Part shown: in pieces, positions 60,226 through 64,000 of the stretch
Layout of the letters: every line of letters starts with the position of its first letter
How positions within the stretch are numbered: the stretch's first letter is position 1
Assembly (NCBI GenBank): GCA_017557785.1
Contig: JAFYYA010000084.1
Coordinates: 1-64,000 of the forward strand
Origin: Salinivirgaceae bacterium
Lineage (GTDB): Bacteria > Bacteroidota > Bacteroidia > Bacteroidales > SZUA-534
Length of the DNA: 64,000 bases
Direction: 5' to 3'
Program-made: the position numbers and the translations under genes
The notes under the pieces: generated by a model
What the model saw: the letters and a program-made list of their open reading frames with translations, nothing else
Told to the model about the DNA's origin: nothing
Databases searched by the model: none

Positions 60226-61497
60226 TTATCCAAGGATGGCTTTTACACCCGGAAGAACTTTTCCTTCAATGGCTTCGAGCAGTGCGCCGCCGCCAGTTGA
60301 GATGTAAGAAACCTTGTCAGCCAAGCCGAATTTGTTGATGCAGGCAACCGAGTCACCACCGCCGATGAGCGAGAAGGCGCCTTCTTTGGTTGCGTCAGCA
60401 ATGGCGTTGGCAATGGCTTTTGAGCCGGCAGTGAAATCGTCGCACTCAAACACGCCTGCAGGACCGTTCCACAGAATGGTCTTAGCGCCCTTGATGGCAG
60501 CAGCGAATTTCTTTTGGCTTTCCGGACCAGCGTCCAAACCTTCGAAACCATTCTCGATGGCGTTCGACGGGCAAACTTTAACTTGTGCGCCCGGTTTCAG
60601 CGACATTGTGTCGAAATCGAAAGCGTTGGTAACAACCGAGTCAGTGCCAAGTACCAAGTTCACGCCTTTCTCTTTGGCTTTCTTCATTACGTCGAGAGCA
60701 AGGTCGAGTTTGTCTTCCTCGCAGATTGAGTTGCCTACGTTGCCGCCTTGTGCTTTGGCGAAGGTGTAGGTCATACCGCCGCAAAGAATCAGGTTGTCAA
60801 CCTTATCCATCAGGTTCTCGATGATACCGATTTTAGTTGATACCTTGCTACCACCCATGATTGCGGTGAACGGACGTTTGATGTTGCTCAGAATGTTATC
60901 GACAGCCTGAACCTCTTTCTCCATCAGCAGACCAAGCATCTTGCTGTTGGCGTCGAAGTAGTCGGCAATCACAGCGGTAGAAGCGTGTGAGCGGTGAGCT
61001 GTTCCGAAAGCGTCCATAACGTAAACGTCGGCGTATGAAGCCAGAGTTTTTGCAAACTCTTTCTGTTTGGCCTTCATCTCTTTCTTGGCGGCGTCGTAGT
61101 TCGGATCATCTTTCTCGATGCCTACAGGTTTGCCTTCTTCCTCAGGATAGAAGCGCAGGTTCTCGAGCAACAGAACGTCGCCCGGTTTCAGAGCTGCGGC
61201 TGCGTCGGCTGCCTTTGCGCAGTCAGGTGCGAACTTAACTGCAGTGCCAAGAGCGGCTGCAACTGCGTCGGTGATTTGGCCAAGCGAGAGTTTGGCAGAT
61301 ACTTTGCCTTTCGGCTTGCCCATATGCGACATAATGATGAGTGAACCGCCGTCGGCCAGAATTTTCTTAAGTGTCGGCAGAGCACCGCGGATGCGGGTGT
61401 CGTCGGTGATTTTTCCGTTCTCGTCCAATGGAACATTAAAATCCACGCGGACGATTGCTTTCTTCCCTTTGAAGTTGAAATCGTTGATTTTAACCAT
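60226..61497 (-). CDS. pgk: Phosphoglycerate kinase
   Basis: The protein has 423 residues. It catalyses 1,3-bisphosphoglycerate plus ADP to 3-phosphoglycerate plus ATP in glycolysis. Motifs: [42 protein letters not shown], the nucleotide lobe [17 protein letters not shown] and [13 protein letters not shown]. Single-gene unit with a clear terminator. A small leader hairpin (GAACC with GGTTC, 61544-61558) is present. Confidence 0.97.
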   Translation of the reverse strand: MVKINDFNFKGKKAIVRVDFNVPLDENGKITDDTRIRGALPTLKKILADGGSLIIMSHMGKPKGKVSAKLSLGQITDAVAAALGTAVKFAPDCAKAADAAAALKPGDVLLLENLRFYPEEEGKPVGIEKDDPNYDAAKKEMKAKQKEFAKTLASYADVYVMDAFGTAHRSHASTAVIADYFDANSKMLGLLMEKEVQAVDNILSNIKRPFTAIMGGSKVSTKIGIIENLMDKVDNLILCGGMTYTFAKAQGGNVGNSICEEDKLDLALDVMKKAKEKGVNLVLGTDSVVTNAFDFDTMSLKPGAQVKVCPSNAIENGFEGLDAGPESQKKFAAAIKGAKTILWNGPAGVFECDDFTAGSKAIANAIADATKEGAFSLIGGGDSVACINKFGLADKVSYISTGGGALLEAIEGKVLPGVKAILG

Positions 61498-61687
61498 TTT
61501 ATTAAAATTTAAATGTTAGTGTTTCGCACAAATAACAAAAACTGAACCTTTTTGGTTCGGCGTGCGAATATAACATTTTTGATTGTCGGTTGCTGATTTT
61601 TGATTTGCAAATCAGTGTAACGCCTATAAGAAGGTTTTGTGTGATTGAAACCAATAGTTTTCCGCGCATCAGTTATTGCAATTTTTT

Positions 61688-61695
61688 TATATTTG
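61688..61695 (+). promoter_or_regulatory. -7 promoter box of the small exported protein gene
   Basis: TATATTTG matches TAnnTTTG and ends 26 nt before the ATG at 61722. Confidence 0.55.
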
Positions 61696-61721
61696 CATCG
61701 TTCTCGAACAAAAAACATGCT

Positions 61722-62246
61722 ATGAATTTTATAAAAATATGCCTTTTGACGGCTTTTTTCACGGTGTCGATCAGCCTTAGTGCTGTTGCGCAAAGCGGTG
61801 ATTATCAGTATTTGGTGACACTCAAACCCGATATGCAGCGCAAGGTGTTGGCCAACGAACTCTTTCTCTCGCCCGACGGCAAGCACATTATTGTGAACTA
61901 CGGCAACAAGCCCACTTTCATTGCGGCTTATTCAACCGATGATTGGAAGCAGGTGGCACTTTTCCGTTTAAAAGATTGGGTCGATTTTTCAAGTGCTTAT
62001 CTTGACACATCAAACCAGCAATTTTACGTAAAGATTTCGCGCGTGTCGACTCAGTATCACAGGCTCGACATCAAGCAAGGCTCGCAGGACATTATTCCTT
62101 GTGACATCACGCCGCGTGGTTGTCCGCATATTGAGATGAAAATGGATGTGAAGTCGCTTTATACCAAAGACAAGCAATACTACATTTCTATCAACAAGCA
62201 GAACAAACGCGAAGTGAAAGTTTACAAGAAGCGTGATGACGAGTAG
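61722..62246 (+). CDS. Small exported protein, unknown
   Basis: The protein has 174 residues with signal peptide MNFIKICLLTAFFTVSISLS (cleavage near AVAQ). The mature part has beta-strand-like blocks (ELFLSPDGKHIIVNYGNK, TFIAAYSTDDWKQVALF, NQQFYVKISRVSTQYHRLD) resembling one or two propeller blades, and a basic C terminus. I recognise no family. I used the ATG at 61722 because of the promoter box; the frame is open further upstream but lies before the box. It ends 2 nt from the converging sugar transferase gene. Confidence 0.7.
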   Translation: MNFIKICLLTAFFTVSISLSAVAQSGDYQYLVTLKPDMQRKVLANELFLSPDGKHIIVNYGNKPTFIAAYSTDDWKQVALFRLKDWVDFSSAYLDTSNQQFYVKISRVSTQYHRLDIKQGSQDIIPCDITPRGCPHIEMKMDVKSLYTKDKQYYISINKQNKREVKVYKKRDDE

Positions 62247-62248
62247 TA

Positions 62249-63673
62249 TTATTTTCCGCTGCCTTCGAGCACGGTTTTAATGGTGTAAATCAGGATTTTC
62301 ATATCAAGGTAGAGCGACATGTTCTCAAGGTAGATGATGTCGTATTTGAGTCGGTCAACCATTTCATCGACATTTTCAGCGTAACCGTATTTCACTTGTC
62401 CCCAAGATGTTATGCCCGGACGGACTTTGAAAACCGTGTAGTAGTGGGGCGCTTTCTGCACAATCTGCTCAATGTAGAAGGCGCGCTCAGGCCGCGGACC
62501 AACAAGCGACATGTCGCCTTTCAGCACGTTGACAAACTGTGGCAGCTCGTCGAACCGCACTTTGCGGATAAATCGGCCTAAAGGTGTGATGCGTGGGTCA
62601 TTGTCGCTCGACAGCGCCGGTCCGTACTTTTCGGCATCGACAATCATTGTGCGGAACTTAATGATATTGAACGGTTTACCATATCGTCCAATGCGTTCCT
62701 GAAGATAGAAAATCGGGCCTTTCGATGAGAGTTTGACACAAATGGCCAATATCAAATAAACCGGCAGAAGCAGGCAAATGGCTATGAATGATATTGTTAC
62801 GTCGATCATCCGTTTGATGTTGGCTTGCCATGCCGGCATGGTGTCGTGCGACAGTTCGATGAGCGGCACGCCGAAAATCGATGACATGCGCACGTTACCA
62901 GAGATGATGTCGAGAATGTCGGGCACGGCGCGGATTTCCACAGGTGTCGATTTTACCTTTATGATGATTTCTTGCAGTTTCGGTTTTTCTTCGGGCTCAA
63001 CAGCGATAATCACTTCTTCAATCCGGTTGGTGTTGATGGCTTCAATCAGGTTGTCGATGGTGCCCATGCATGGGATTCGGCTTGCTAGTTCGGGGCTGTG
63101 GCTGCCGTTGATGTCGATGTAGCCCACAAAGTGCTCGCCTGCCGATTTTGGTTTGCCGGTGATGTCGTTGTAGAGTTTTAATGCCTGTTCACCGCACCCG
63201 ATAATGAGAGTGGCAAAGCCAATCTCGCGGTTTTGGATCTGTTTGGCGGTGGCATTGGTGTGCAGCAGCCTGAAGGTGTAGGTAAGCCAAAAGTGAACAC
63301 CGAGCAGGTATAGAAACGATTTGTAGTAATTGCGGTATGTTACAATGTCATCGTCGAGAATCAGAACGAAAAAGATGATAACAACACCCAAAAGACTCAT
63401 AAATACTGTGCTGCCAAACTCTTTCAAACGCGATTTGTGGTAGATGTTGTCATATTCGCCGGCAATGTAGTAGAGCAGAATCCAGAAGATGGGGATGACG
63501 ATGATGCCGAAAATCAACGTGGGCTCGCCAGACAACAATATGTCGAGGTTTGTGATGTCGGCAAGCACAAGTTTCTTTCGGAATATGAAGAACAGCACCC
63601 ATGCGCACAATGCAGCCAAATAGTCTGACGACAAGTATTTGGCAACTTGTAAACGTGGTCGTTTCTCTTTCAT
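62249..63673 (-). CDS. Exopolysaccharide-initiating polyprenyl glycosylphosphotransferase
   Basis: The protein has 474 residues: four or so N-terminal helices (about 15-140), a CoA-binding-like Rossmann domain (ATLIIGCGEQALKLYNDI to IEEVIIAVEPEEK), a further helix (VTISFIAICLLLPVYLILAI) and the C-terminal bacterial sugar transferase domain: FYLQERIGRYGKPFNIIKFR, DELPQFVNVLKGDMSLVGPR, VRPGITSWGQVKYGY. It transfers a hexose-1-phosphate (often glucose or galactose) to undecaprenyl phosphate, the first step of capsule or EPS synthesis. No glycan cluster follows downstream in the window. Confidence 0.93.
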   Translation of the reverse strand: MKEKRPRLQVAKYLSSDYLAALCAWVLFFIFRKKLVLADITNLDILLSGEPTLIFGIIVIPIFWILLYYIAGEYDNIYHKSRLKEFGSTVFMSLLGVVIIFFVLILDDDIVTYRNYYKSFLYLLGVHFWLTYTFRLLHTNATAKQIQNREIGFATLIIGCGEQALKLYNDITGKPKSAGEHFVGYIDINGSHSPELASRIPCMGTIDNLIEAINTNRIEEVIIAVEPEEKPKLQEIIIKVKSTPVEIRAVPDILDIISGNVRMSSIFGVPLIELSHDTMPAWQANIKRMIDVTISFIAICLLLPVYLILAICVKLSSKGPIFYLQERIGRYGKPFNIIKFRTMIVDAEKYGPALSSDNDPRITPLGRFIRKVRFDELPQFVNVLKGDMSLVGPRPERAFYIEQIVQKAPHYYTVFKVRPGITSWGQVKYGYAENVDEMVDRLKYDIIYLENMSLYLDMKILIYTIKTVLEGSGK

Positions 63674-63735
63674 TATCAGTCCGTTGTTAGTTGCTATTAA
63701 GATGGCCGTCTACCTGCGGGCCATTCTAATTAAAA

Positions 63736-63763
63736 CGCTGCAAGATACGTTTATGTTGCAGCG
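63736..63763. promoter_or_regulatory. 8-bp inverted repeat upstream of the sugar transferase
   Basis: CGCTGCAA (63736-63743) and TTGCAGCG (63756-63763) are separated by 12 nt, so half-sites are 20 bp apart, about two helical turns, as for a dimeric regulator. The nearest start codon is about 63 nt away on the minus strand. Confidence 0.45.
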
Positions 63764-63802
63764 AAATGTCAAAAATTTTGGTAATGCAGCAGTTTTTTTT
63801 AC

Positions 63803-63817
63803 ATGCCTATTAGGCAT
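63803..63817. repeat. 15-nt palindrome
   Basis: ATGCCTA-T-TAGGCAT is a perfect palindrome with a 1-nt centre in the gap between the sugar transferase and the window-edge gene. Confidence 0.4.
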
Positions 63818-63859
63818 ACGGTATTATATGGCTAAAAGACAGTGAGTTGTCGGATTCTG

Positions 63860-64000
63860 TCAGAATACGTTGAAATTGATTCGCATTTTTTCGTTGATTC
63901 GTTGGCAGGCGAGCTGTGCGCGAATTTCGTTTTCAAGGCTGTTGTGCGGCTCGCTGCCGTTCATCAGACAGCAGCGGAAGGTGTCGAGCTGCATGGCCAG
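63860..64000 (-). CDS. C-terminal end of an unidentified protein (partial)
   Basis: On the minus strand 46 codons are open from the right window edge to a TGA at 63860-63862. The end reads LAMQLDTFRCCLMNG...QLACQRINEKMR...NVF. Codon use resembles neighbouring genes and the frame has no stops, so it is likely the 3' end of a real gene. Too short to identify. Confidence 0.55.
   Translation of the reverse strand: MAMQLDTFRCCLMNGSEPHNSLENEIRAQLACQRINEKMRINFNVF

Overview
The window comes from a member of the Bacteroidota, most likely an anaerobic Bacteroidales. Evidence: two secreted proteins end in type IX secretion (T9SS) sorting domains; many genes are preceded by the Bacteroidetes -7 box TAnnTTTG instead of a TATAAT box; and the gene set is typical (DUF4199, GldA/F/G-type ABC exporter, GGGtGRT protein with its NifU-like partner, DUF4625 lipoproteins, rplM-rpsI-rpsB-tsf). 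The anaerobic C4-dicarboxylate transporter and the NfnAB-type transhydrogenase point to anaerobic, probably succinate- or fumarate-linked metabolism. No rRNA, tRNA, CRISPR array, insertion sequence or prophage was seen.

Layout. 1-5.7 kb: 3' part of a PKD-repeat T9SS cargo, a convergent cation efflux pump, then a translationally coupled DUF4199 / glycosyltransferase 2 / small membrane protein operon. 5.9-8.4 kb: GluQRS and a Dcu-type transporter. 8.6-10.5 kb: three tandem paralogous small outer-membrane barrel candidates. 10.6-16.9 kb: UPF0340 protein, exported cyclophilin, SufS, the NfnA/NfnB pair and an exported nitroreductase. 17-19.2 kb: fused cytochrome c synthase CcsBA. 19.3-23 kb: a probable metal-acquisition locus (Cys/His-rich small protein, TonB-dependent receptor, two His-rich DUF4625 lipoproteins); a perfect 18-bp tandem repeat lies directly in front of the receptor start. 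23.1-25.9 kb: a GT39-type membrane glycosyltransferase and MetY. 26.2-39.2 kb: one 13-kb gene for a T9SS-secreted protein of about 4,300 residues built from five modules. 39.2-45.7 kb: a linear amide hydrolase facing two paralogous Cache-HAMP-GAF-PAS sensors with no recognised output domain, one of which ends in an Hpt-like domain without its histidine.

45.8-48.7 kb: ribosomal protein/EF-Ts operon. 49-52.9 kb: an exported protein of about ten 35-residue repeats, the threonylcarbamoyl-AMP synthase TsaC, a Nif3-like protein and a zinc-ribbon coiled-coil protein. 52.9-56.2 kb: an exported TPR protein and the GGGtGRT/NifU-like pair. 56.3-60.1 kb: GldA-GldF-GldG-DUF4340 ABC system. 60.2-63.7 kb: Pgk, a small exported protein and an exopolysaccharide-initiating sugar transferase. 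The window ends inside another minus-strand gene.

The most unusual items are the five-module giant protein, the kinase-less sensor pair with a degenerate Hpt domain, the His-rich metal locus with its repeat array, the three tandem barrel genes, the 35-residue-repeat protein, and several unexplained hairpins and inverted repeats between genes. All functional calls were made by reading the sequence; no database search or structure prediction was run.
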